NCBI RefSeq assembly: GCF_000383575.1
Contig: NZ_KB911579.1
Coordinates: 799,390-863,389, forward strand
Length of the DNA: 64,000 bases
Reading direction: 5' to 3'
From: Salinispora oceanensis
GTDB lineage: Bacteria; Actinomycetota; Actinomycetes; Mycobacteriales; Micromonosporaceae
The notes beneath the pieces were generated by a model, which saw only the letters and a program-made list of their open reading frames with translations, ran no database searches and had not been told where the DNA came from. Shown piece after piece: positions 17,206-24,236 of the stretch (positions are counted from its first letter, which is position 1; each line of letters opens with the position of its first letter). A program made the position numbers and the translations under genes.

Positions 17206-17661
17206 ATGGCGGACATCGACAGGCTACTGCCATGCCCACGCACACCGCGGGACTACCTGGACCTCGTAACGGACTCCCGCGTCGATCAGGACGGGCTGCA
17301 CGCTCTCGCCCATTGTCCCTACTCCTTCGTGCGGTTGGCTGTCGCAAAGGACATCCGCACCAGTACGACGACCCTGGCCGAGATGCTGGCCGGCGAGTTC
17401 GACCAGTGGGAACGCAACAACTTCCTCCGGCTCGTCGCGCAACACGCACATGCGGACCGAGGGGTTCTACTCAGGGTCCTACGGGAGACCGAGGCCCTGC
17501 TCCGTCAGCCCGACGTGCGACCGTACGCCGCAGCGATCGCCCTGGCCGGTCGACAAGAGTTGGAAATTCATGAGGTCCGTCGCCTATCTGGCCTACCGGG
17601 CGCGTCGAAACGGATGCGCCGAGGCGTAGCGCGGGCACTCCTTCGACGGGGCACCCGATGA
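17206..17661 (+). CDS. Hypothetical protein, helical-repeat-like
   Basis: A soluble protein of 151 residues beginning MADIDRLLPCPRTPRDYLDL. Segments such as LAHCPYSFVRLAVAKD and LAEMLAGEFDQWERNNFLRLVAQH resemble the leucine-rich-variant/HEAT-like repeats that score failed or weakened neighbours, so an alpha-solenoid scaffold is possible. The function is unknown. A TAAATT box lies five bases before the ATG. It is divergent from the small membrane protein. Confidence 0.55.
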   Translation: MADIDRLLPCPRTPRDYLDLVTDSRVDQDGLHALAHCPYSFVRLAVAKDIRTSTTTLAEMLAGEFDQWERNNFLRLVAQHAHADRGVLLRVLRETEALLRQPDVRPYAAAIALAGRQELEIHEVRRLSGLPGASKRMRRGVARALLRRGTR

Positions 17662-17782
17662 GGTACTCAGCCTGGGCATCTGACGTTTCGCGGCCGGATG
17701 GCCAAATGCGGCCGACAGCGCGGCAGAGGGGCGCTAAGTCGACCCCTCCTCTGGAGATAGCCCGAATCTTCTTTCCACCTCG

Positions 17783-17981
17783 TCACCGGAGCACGCCGAT
17801 TACCACAGCGACAACAACGATCACCACCACCAGTACTGCTGTCAGTTTCCGTCGGGTTGTGAGCCGGTTCGGGTCCGGAGGGCGACTCGCGCGCACCCAG
17901 CGGCCATCGGGCAGTGGGGGCGTCCCGGACGGATCGCGGGTTGGGGTGCAGCTCGGACGGTCTCCGGTCGTCGGTCATCAC
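17783..17981 (-). pseudogene. Frame-disrupted small membrane protein (candidate)
   Basis: Starting from ATG 17978 the frame reads MTDDRRPSELHPNPRS, as at the start of a small proline-rich protein. A second frame, shifted by one base, reads DGRWVRASRPPDPNRL, then TTRRK, then a clean hydrophobic helix (VLVVVIVVVAVVIG) and a stop at 17783. The second frame has no start of its own before the helix apart from an internal GTG. Joined by one indel, the two would make a proline-rich single-span protein of about 65 residues. This could be a real lesion, a sequencing error or programmed slippage. Confidence 0.35.
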
Positions 17982-18196
17982 AGCCTCCGCAGCCCAGCAA
18001 GCACAGCTTGAAGCATCTCCCCGCGAGTATGAAAGACACGCACTCTCCCCATCGCCCGGCCACCAGCCCTCACGCTCGGCAAGCGCGCGGACTCGACTTC
18101 AGACACGGCAGGTTTGGTTTGATTCAAGCTGATCGAACCTGCGGACGCAGCCCGACTCTTTCGCTGCGGCAAATCTGGGCCAACTACTGTCGTCAC
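17978..18196 (-). CDS. Doubtful 72-residue hypothetical protein
   Basis: A GTG-started frame (MTTVVGPDLPQRKSRAAS...) whose stop overlaps the start of the frame-disrupted membrane protein as TGATG, which hints at coupling. Third-position GC is clearly lower than in the surrounding genes, and no domain is visible. It may be a decayed gene or chance. Confidence 0.25.
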   Translation of the reverse strand: MTTVVGPDLPQRKSRAASAGSISLNQTKPAVSEVESARLPSVRAGGRAMGRVRVFHTRGEMLQAVLAGLRRL

Positions 18197-18441
18197 GACG
18201 ACACTCCCACATCTGAATGAACATTGGTAACGTCGCCCTCGCCTGAACTCCTTAAGCGAAGGGCGACCCCACGGCGCCGTCGGTGGCCCCGGATGCCCCC
18301 ACCGACTATTTCCCTAACTCCAGGTTGCACACCACAGCCCTGGGACTACCAGATGAGTGGGTCCGCTGGGCCGCCGTGGGCTAACGCCAGTCCGCCAGGT
18401 AGCGAGATGGGTAGTCGATCACCGAATTTGAGGAGTGCTGA
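18197..18441. other. Intergenic region upstream of the WhiJ-like regulator
   Basis: It is less GC-rich than the flanks and no gene is recognised. It should carry the promoter of the XRE-family regulator, whose start is preceded by GAGGAGTGCTGA. Confidence 0.4.
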
Positions 18442-19275
18442 ATGACCGATGTGCCAGGGCCAATCGCCGACTTCATCGTGAGTGAGATTCGCCGGGCCAG
18501 GGGCGCGGCGGGCTTGACGCAGGAGGCCTTCGGGCGGGCTGCCGGATACACCGCCTCCCACGTCAGCGCCGTGGAGAACGGCAGCCGCGCGCTCACCATC
18601 GACTTCATCCGGGGGACCGACCGCGCGCTCAGGACCGGCGGGCTGTTCGAGCGGCTGGCCTCCAAGCTGGGTACCCCGTCCTGGTTCCTGCCGTGGCTGG
18701 ACGCGGAGCGCACCGCGACCCAACTTCGCTACTTCGAGCCGATCCTGATTCCCGGCCTGCTCCAGACGGAGCACTATGCCCGGACGGTTCTGCGCACCGA
18801 CGACAGCCTCAGCGACGGTGAGGTTGACCAGTTGACCGCCGCGCGGATGGAGCGACAAAAGATCCTGAGAAACGATCACCCGCCGCAACTCGTTGCTGTG
18901 CTGGACGAGGGGGCCCTTCGGCGCACCGGCGACAGCTTCAGCGGGATCATGGCACAGCAGATCGCCCATTTGATCTCCATGACCGAGTTGCCGCACGTAC
19001 ACGTACTGATCGTCCCCGTCGCGAGCGGCATCCACATCGGGCTGTCGGGTCCGTTCGCGCTGGCCCGATCGACTGAGGGGCGGTGGATCGGCCACCTGGA
19101 AAATCAGCTTGGTGGAGAGGTGGTCGACAAGGACCAGGGAGTGGCTAAGCTGCACATGATGTGGGAGAGCGTTCGCAATGAGGCTCTGCCGCGCAACCCG
19201 TCCGTCGACCTGTTAAAGGAAGTAGAGACCTACCATGGACCTCAATTACGCCCGGTGGAAGAAGTCCACCCGTAG
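18442..19275 (+). CDS. XRE-family helix-turn-helix regulator with DUF5753 domain (WhiJ-like)
   Basis: A 277-residue DNA-binding regulator of the group expanded in sporulating actinomycetes. An N-terminal helix-turn-helix (about 14-70: RGAAGLTQEAFGRAAGYTASHVSAVENG) is followed by a DUF5753 domain with the characteristic WFLPWLDAERTATQLRYFEP and LIPGLLQTEHYAR. WhiJ-type proteins act with small DUF397 partners and influence development and antibiotic production in Streptomyces. A DUF397 gene overlaps its 3' end by 41 bases. Targets are unknown. Confidence 0.92.
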   Translation: MTDVPGPIADFIVSEIRRARGAAGLTQEAFGRAAGYTASHVSAVENGSRALTIDFIRGTDRALRTGGLFERLASKLGTPSWFLPWLDAERTATQLRYFEPILIPGLLQTEHYARTVLRTDDSLSDGEVDQLTAARMERQKILRNDHPPQLVAVLDEGALRRTGDSFSGIMAQQIAHLISMTELPHVHVLIVPVASGIHIGLSGPFALARSTEGRWIGHLENQLGGEVVDKDQGVAKLHMMWESVRNEALPRNPSVDLLKEVETYHGPQLRPVEEVHP

Positions 19276-19426
19276 CGGGGCGAGCGGCGGCAACTGCGTC
19301 GAGGTCGCCGACAACCTGCCGGGAGTCGTCGGCGTCCGGGATTCCAAGGACCCGAGCGGTCCGGCGCTGGCATTCGGGCCCACGGCGTGGCGTGCGTTTG
19401 TCGCGCAGCTCCCCGAGCAGCCCTGA
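19235..19426 (+). CDS. DUF397 domain protein, partner of the WhiJ-like regulator
   Basis: A 63-residue DUF397 protein. It shows the full short signature: W-KKSTRSGASGGNCVEVA, then VGVRDSKDPSGPALAF and a C-terminal W-x-AFV. In known pairs it is thought to bind or modulate the cognate helix-turn-helix regulator, like an antitoxin or anti-regulator. It starts inside the 3' end of the regulator gene, so the two are cotranscribed and made in linked amounts. Confidence 0.92.
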   Translation: MDLNYARWKKSTRSGASGGNCVEVADNLPGVVGVRDSKDPSGPALAFGPTAWRAFVAQLPEQP

Positions 19427-19511
19427 CCCCTCACCCAGGGCAGACCCCGACGCGACGAGAATCCCCAGTCCACGTCCGGCCGGGCTGGGCTTTCTCGGCG
19501 GCGACGGGAGG

Positions 19512-21335
19512 CTAGCAAGAAAGCGCGGCCCGGGCAATTGCGTCCGCATTCTCGAGAATCGCGGAACCGACGCCAGGCCGGATTGTTTCGTTCAGCGACC
19601 AGGAAACCGACTCGATCGGCGGCCCGTAGGCGAAACGGTTCGGATGGGGGACACCGGCGGTGTCAATCAGCCGAAATGGTCGTGGAGTAACGTCGAGCCC
19701 ACCACTCTCGTAGGCACCGCTGGCGTCTGGAATACGGTATGGCCGACACTTGCCGGCATCGAGCAGGGAACGTAGCAGCGGGTTGGCGCTGTGCGGTAGG
19801 TCTGGCTTGGGAATGCGCGCCTCTATCAGTGCCGTGGTCCGGGTTGGCCGCCCCGGGATCATGGTGGACCGCACGGTGAAACAGCCACCTTGCGGATCTG
19901 TTCGTATCTCCGGCTCGGGGCCCACCACCTGCAGCAAGCCGCACTCGATGAGCGCCACCATCTGCTCGACCCGCAACGGCGGCGGACCGGCGGAAAAAAG
20001 GGTGCTCAGCGGCGTGAACCAGTGGACCACCTCGTCGCGATACGAGGACCCGGTGACTCCGGACAGGTCGATGGCCAGTCGGATCTCCCCGTGTAGGTCG
20101 CGTATCACATCCAGTGCGGTTTTTATGGGGTCGTCAATATTGCCGACCTTGGCCCGGTCGATATCCTTGCGGAGGTGATCAAGCAGCCAATGATTAAAGT
20201 CAGCCCGTTCGGGGAAATCGCGCGAACGCCACGGCCGGCCGACGTTCTCCCAACTCCACTCGTCCGACTCGGTCACGCCGTACCGCCGAAGAATTCCGGA
20301 GTCATCCGGCGCCGAAAAGTACTCTTCCTGAAATTCGCTGGCGGCTGCTGGTCCATGGCGTTGCGTAACGAGAGCCACGTAGTAAACCATGCGAACCTCC
20401 GCATCCAGCAGGGGCCACACGTCTTGCCGGAAGGTGGATTCTGGAGCTTCACGAATACGATGGGCCGCGCTGGCGGTCAGGAACCGGGGGTTGTGCTTGC
20501 CCGCAGCACCCTTCTGGTTCCGCCCCCGGGTATAGTCCGGAATACCGTGATGCGCCCCGGCATAAAGAACCGGTTCCCGACCGGAGGGTTCATACCGTAA
20601 CCCCTCGTCCAGCGGTGTGAACCGGCCACCACGCCCCTCCGTGACCAGGGCAAGAACGTCGAAGAAGGCAAGCCCGAGCCCCCGGACGGCGACCGCCTCC
20701 CCGGCATCGATTCCATCCAGGTCGAAATCCGCCGGATTTCCGGGCGGGAAGTAACGCAGACCGTGACTCTCGGCGAAATCCGCCAGCTCACGCTCATCAC
20801 CCGTGAGTTCGGTGTCGAGATGACCGAGCGACAGCACCACGGCGTCCATGTCCGGCAGGCGATCCCCGTTATCCAGCGTGACGCACTGACCGTCACTCCC
20901 GTCCTCCAACGCCACTGCGGTGGCGCGGTGAACATTAACGCGGACGGTGTCGGGAGCGCCAGACACCACGCGTTCAAAAGCCCATCTCAGATAGCGGCCG
21001 TACAATCTCCGCGAGGAGTATTCGTCCGGTCCCCGGTGCCCCTGGTCCGCCCCGGCGGCACGGCTGTCCATCCAACCGTGCAGACTCGGACCCGGCCTGA
21101 TCGGACCCGCGCAGTTGACACTCTCATCGGTAAACTGACTCACCTGGGCGGTAACCGTGTTCATCAACAGATGGGGTGACTGCTGCTCTCGCCATATTCT
21201 TCCCGACCCCGGCGGAAAGGGATCCACCAGGTGGAGCACCAACTCGTTCTCACCATCGTGGTTGGCACACAGTCGCTCCAGGACCGCGAGCCCCCGCGGG
21301 CCCATCCCCACCAGGCAGATCTTTCTGGTACGCAC
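19512..21335 (-). CDS. FAD/NAD(P)-binding oxidoreductase-like protein, 607 residues
   Basis: Begins with a dinucleotide-binding fold (CLVGMGPRGLAVLERL, residues 7-22) and has the acidic second-strand end HLVDPFPPGSGRIW of the NAD_binding_9 family. VVLSLGHLDTEL in the middle is a second nucleotide-site-like strand. Members of this family are seen near natural-product and siderophore-like clusters in actinomycetes, but no reaction is assigned. The GTG start has GAAAGG eight bases upstream. GC and codon use are more relaxed than in neighbours, which fits an acquired gene. No biosynthetic cluster accompanies it here. Confidence 0.75.
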   Translation of the reverse strand: MRTRKICLVGMGPRGLAVLERLCANHDGENELVLHLVDPFPPGSGRIWREQQSPHLLMNTVTAQVSQFTDESVNCAGPIRPGPSLHGWMDSRAAGADQGHRGPDEYSSRRLYGRYLRWAFERVVSGAPDTVRVNVHRATAVALEDGSDGQCVTLDNGDRLPDMDAVVLSLGHLDTELTGDERELADFAESHGLRYFPPGNPADFDLDGIDAGEAVAVRGLGLAFFDVLALVTEGRGGRFTPLDEGLRYEPSGREPVLYAGAHHGIPDYTRGRNQKGAAGKHNPRFLTASAAHRIREAPESTFRQDVWPLLDAEVRMVYYVALVTQRHGPAAASEFQEEYFSAPDDSGILRRYGVTESDEWSWENVGRPWRSRDFPERADFNHWLLDHLRKDIDRAKVGNIDDPIKTALDVIRDLHGEIRLAIDLSGVTGSSYRDEVVHWFTPLSTLFSAGPPPLRVEQMVALIECGLLQVVGPEPEIRTDPQGGCFTVRSTMIPGRPTRTTALIEARIPKPDLPHSANPLLRSLLDAGKCRPYRIPDASGAYESGGLDVTPRPFRLIDTAGVPHPNRFAYGPPIESVSWSLNETIRPGVGSAILENADAIARAALSC

Positions 21336-21593
21336 CGCGTGAACCTTTCATGTTTTCTGACCTACCCAGAGGGCAGGAGGGAGCTCACAGCGCCTCTCAA
21401 CTTACCGCTCCTGCCCCGTGTCGCAGCCCAAACCCATGAACCGGAGATATTCGCGTCTCTTCGCCAGGATCGTGATTGACAGTTGGTCTGTAGGGCCTGG
21501 TTGACGACCTCGGACCGGTGTCATTTCCCGATTTCCAGCTGGTCCACAGGCCGCGCACAGTCACCACCTGAAATCAGCGGCCACAGTAGTGGC
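21336..21593. other. Divergent intergenic region
   Basis: Separates the leftward FAD enzyme and the rightward YHYH lipoprotein. No gene or clear operator is visible. Confidence 0.4.
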
Positions 21594-22565
21594 ATGACTT
21601 CTCCTCAACACGGTTCTGGTCGACCCCCCCGCCGCGTCTTCCTGCTCGGTGGGCTCGGCGCCGCCCTCGGGGTCTCGGCGTGTGGCCGGACGACGGTCAC
21701 CGGGGTCAACGACCCCTCGACGTCCGCCACCCCCGTCGACGCGCCGTCCACCCCGGTGTCAACCGAGCTGACGGGCAACTACTCGATCGCCGACAGCGCC
21801 ACCGGGACCCAGATCGACGTGACGGTAACCGGGGACAGCCGAATCATCCGCGCCAACGGACTGCCGAACCACCCGAGGGGCAGGTTCCCGAACGCCCACA
21901 ACCCCCACACCGTCTCGGCCCAGGCGTACGAGTTCCAGCTCCCGCTGAACGGCACCCAGGCCAGCCGCGCCACCCCACTCGTCCTGCCGCAACCCTTCGG
22001 CATCGCGATCAACGGGGTCCCCTTCGACCCGCTCGCCGCCGAGTGGTATCAACGGGACCCGGCCTCCGGCTGGACAGTCGAGGCGATCAGCCCCAAGACG
22101 AATCTCGGTTTGGATGACAACAACGCGCATGTCCAGCCGACCGGGGCTTACCACTACCACGGCCTACCGACGGCAGTGGCCGGCCAGCGGGACGCGAGCC
22201 GCCACTCCCCGCTGCTCGGCTGGGCCGGCGACGGCTTCCCCGTCTACGCGGGACTCGGTTACGCCGACGCGACGGACCCGGCCTCCGGCATCACCGAGTT
22301 GACCTCCTCGTACCGACTCCGCTCCGGTGTCCGACCGGACGGCCCGGGCGGGGCATACGACGGCACCTACACCGAGGACTTCGAGTTCGTGGCGGGCCAC
22401 GGCGTGCTGGACGCGGCCAACGGCCGACACGGAGTCACGCCCGAGTATCCCGACGGCACCTACTACTACGTCCTCACCGACACGTTCCCGTTCATCCCGC
22501 GACAACTCGTCGGCACCCTCGCGGAGAGCTTCCGCCACTCCGGACCCGGCGGTAGGCCCCGGTAG
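21594..22565 (+). CDS. Tat-exported lipoprotein with YHYH domain
   Basis: A 323-residue secreted protein. The N-terminus has a twin-arginine motif (PPRRVFLLGG), a hydrophobic core and the lipobox VSAC (Cys near 29), predicting Tat export and lipid anchoring. The mature part contains the diagnostic AYHYHGLP followed by GWAGDGFPVY, the core of YHYH domains, which are thought to bind metal and occur in secreted proteins. An aspartate-rich DLGLDDNNAH-like stretch precedes it. The function is unknown; Tat export suggests it folds or loads metal before export. Confidence 0.85.
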   Translation: MTSPQHGSGRPPRRVFLLGGLGAALGVSACGRTTVTGVNDPSTSATPVDAPSTPVSTELTGNYSIADSATGTQIDVTVTGDSRIIRANGLPNHPRGRFPNAHNPHTVSAQAYEFQLPLNGTQASRATPLVLPQPFGIAINGVPFDPLAAEWYQRDPASGWTVEAISPKTNLGLDDNNAHVQPTGAYHYHGLPTAVAGQRDASRHSPLLGWAGDGFPVYAGLGYADATDPASGITELTSSYRLRSGVRPDGPGGAYDGTYTEDFEFVAGHGVLDAANGRHGVTPEYPDGTYYYVLTDTFPFIPRQLVGTLAESFRHSGPGGRPR

Positions 22566-22689
22566 CCGCCGGCCGCGTACGTCGGCTCCCGGTGACGGCC
22601 CGGGCCTCCGCTACCCGCGTGGCCTGGAGCCGTTTGTCATACCAGGGCTCGACAATCAGCCATCCGGTACGACGGCCGAGGAGATCTGC

Positions 22690-23238
22690 ATGCGTAAGCT
22701 CGTGCTCTACACACTGATGTCAATGGATGGGGTGGTGGAGGCACCCGACCGCTACATTTTCGACTTCGACGAGGTGATGTACGCCAATCTCGCCCGCACG
22801 ATCAAGGCCCAGGACACGGTGCTGCTCGGCCGACGGACCTACGACGAGTGGGCGCCGTACTGGCCGACGGCGGAGGAGCAGCCCTTTGCCGACTTCATCA
22901 ACGAGGTGCCAAAGTTTCTGATCAGCTCGGCGACTCCGACCGTGCCGTGGGCCAACACCACGGTCGTCTCGAGTCCGGTCGCCGAGCTCGTTCGCCGGCT
23001 CAAGGAGCGTCCCGGCGGCGACATCGGCGTCCACGGCAGCATTCGCCTCGCCCAGTCCCTCCTGGCGGACAATCTGGTTGACGAGCTCCGACTCGTCATT
23101 GCCCCGGCGGTGCTGGGCTCCGGGCGACGACTACTCGGCGAGGGTGACGAGCAGCTACGGCAGTGGAATCTGCTGCGGCTGGAGGGAACCCCCTCCGGCG
23201 CCGTGCTCGCCGACTACGAGCTCAACCGAACCCGCTGA
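22690..23238 (+). CDS. Dihydrofolate reductase/RibD C-terminal domain family protein
   Basis: A 182-residue protein of the RibD_C/YyaP-YwjB group: MRKLVLYTLMSMDGVVEAPD, TVLLGRRTYDEWAPYW and DIGVHGSIRLAQSLL mark the NADPH-binding DHFR-like fold. These stand-alone proteins are widespread and mostly without assigned substrates. The ATG start has GAGGAG six bases upstream, which excludes the longer frame running through the preceding gene. Confidence 0.88.
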   Translation: MRKLVLYTLMSMDGVVEAPDRYIFDFDEVMYANLARTIKAQDTVLLGRRTYDEWAPYWPTAEEQPFADFINEVPKFLISSATPTVPWANTTVVSSPVAELVRRLKERPGGDIGVHGSIRLAQSLLADNLVDELRLVIAPAVLGSGRRLLGEGDEQLRQWNLLRLEGTPSGAVLADYELNRTR

Positions 23239-23340
23239 CGACCCACCTCCGCCGCCCGACCGAGGGGTTACCTGCTCGCCACCGCCACGAAGGCGGGTGG
23301 GGGCCGCGTCCACTCCGAAGCAATTTCGCCCGTGGGCGGC

Positions 23341-24069
23341 TCAGGAGCGATCCAGGGTGCCCGCCTCGGCGGGGGTGGGTGCGCTGCCGCCCAGGTGCGC
23401 CGGGAGCCACCAGGTGTCGTCGGGGCCGGCGGGGCGCTCCGGGTACTCCCGTTGGTTCCGGTCGACCAGTGCGCTCAGCCGCTCGGCCAGGTCGGAGGTC
23501 ATCGCGTTCGCGTCCGGGTAGGCGGCCGGTTTCATCGGCTCCCCGATCAGGATGGTGATCGGGGTGTGCCGCCGACCGAGGGTGCGCGGCCGTCCCTTGG
23601 TCCACAGCCGCTGGGTTCCCCAGACCGCCACCGGCAGCACCGGCACGTCGGCTTCCCGGGCCATCCGGGTCGCACCGCTCTTGAGCTGCTTGACGGTGAA
23701 CGACCGGCTGATCGTCGCCTCGGGGAAGACCCCGACCACCTCGCCCCGCCGCAGCGCGGCGACCGCCTCGACAAAGGAACCGGTTCCGGCCCGGCGGTCG
23801 ACCGGGATGTGCCGCATGCCCCGCATCAACGGCCCGGAGATCCGGTGCGTGAACACGGACTTCTTGGCCATGAACCGGACCAGCCGCTTCGACTCGCGCG
23901 CGCCCAGGCCACAGAAGATGAAGTCGAGGTAGCTGACGTGGTTGCTGGCGAGGACCGCGCCGCCGGTCCGCGGTACGTGGTGGGCACCCTCAATGGTGAT
24001 CTTCAGGTCGAGTACCCGGAACATTGTCTTGGCGGCGGCGATCACGGGCGGATACACGAGTTCCGGCAT
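23341..24069 (-). CDS. 1-acyl-sn-glycerol-3-phosphate acyltransferase (PlsC family)
   Basis: Transfers an acyl group to lysophosphatidate or a related acceptor in membrane lipid synthesis. The 242 residues contain acyltransferase block I NHVSYLD, block III VGVFPEATIS with the conserved FPE, and PVAVWGT. An N-terminal amphipathic/hydrophobic segment would hold it to the membrane. Actinomycetes carry several paralogues, so this one may act on other lipids. The last 30 residues are proline-rich. Confidence 0.88.
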   Translation of the reverse strand: MPELVYPPVIAAAKTMFRVLDLKITIEGAHHVPRTGGAVLASNHVSYLDFIFCGLGARESKRLVRFMAKKSVFTHRISGPLMRGMRHIPVDRRAGTGSFVEAVAALRRGEVVGVFPEATISRSFTVKQLKSGATRMAREADVPVLPVAVWGTQRLWTKGRPRTLGRRHTPITILIGEPMKPAAYPDANAMTSDLAERLSALVDRNQREYPERPAGPDDTWWLPAHLGGSAPTPAEAGTLDRS

Positions 24070-24075
24070 CCGCCG

Positions 24076-24081
24076 ACCTTA
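24076..24081 (-). promoter_or_regulatory. Probable -10 box (TAAGGT on the minus strand), leaderless
   Basis: It lies six bases before the ATG of the PlsC-like gene, with no Shine-Dalgarno sequence between. Confidence 0.4.
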
Positions 24082-24152
24082 CCCCGGTTTCGGTGGCCGC
24101 TCGGCGGGTGGAAGCCCCCATTGTTGCTACCGTCCGCCTTCCCCCGGCCCGG

Positions 24153-24236
24153 GGTCGGGCTGGGCCGGCTCACCTGACTCGCCGCGCCGCCGCAGGTCGG
24201 GCTGGGCCGGCTCACCTCACTCGCCGCGCCGCCGCA
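24153..24236. repeat. 42 bp tandem duplication of the 3' end of the debranching gene
   Basis: The copies are 24153-24194 and 24195-24236, identical except one base (CACCTGACTC versus CACCTCACTC). The gene-proximal copy contains the last codons and TGA stop of the downstream-reading gene. In the distal copy the single change turns the equivalent TGA into a sense codon. Confidence 0.85.

Noticed and set aside
16610..23300. Integrated element bounded by a repeat of the tRNA-Arg 3' end
   Set aside because: No second copy of the tRNA end and no integrase or transposase was seen in the window.
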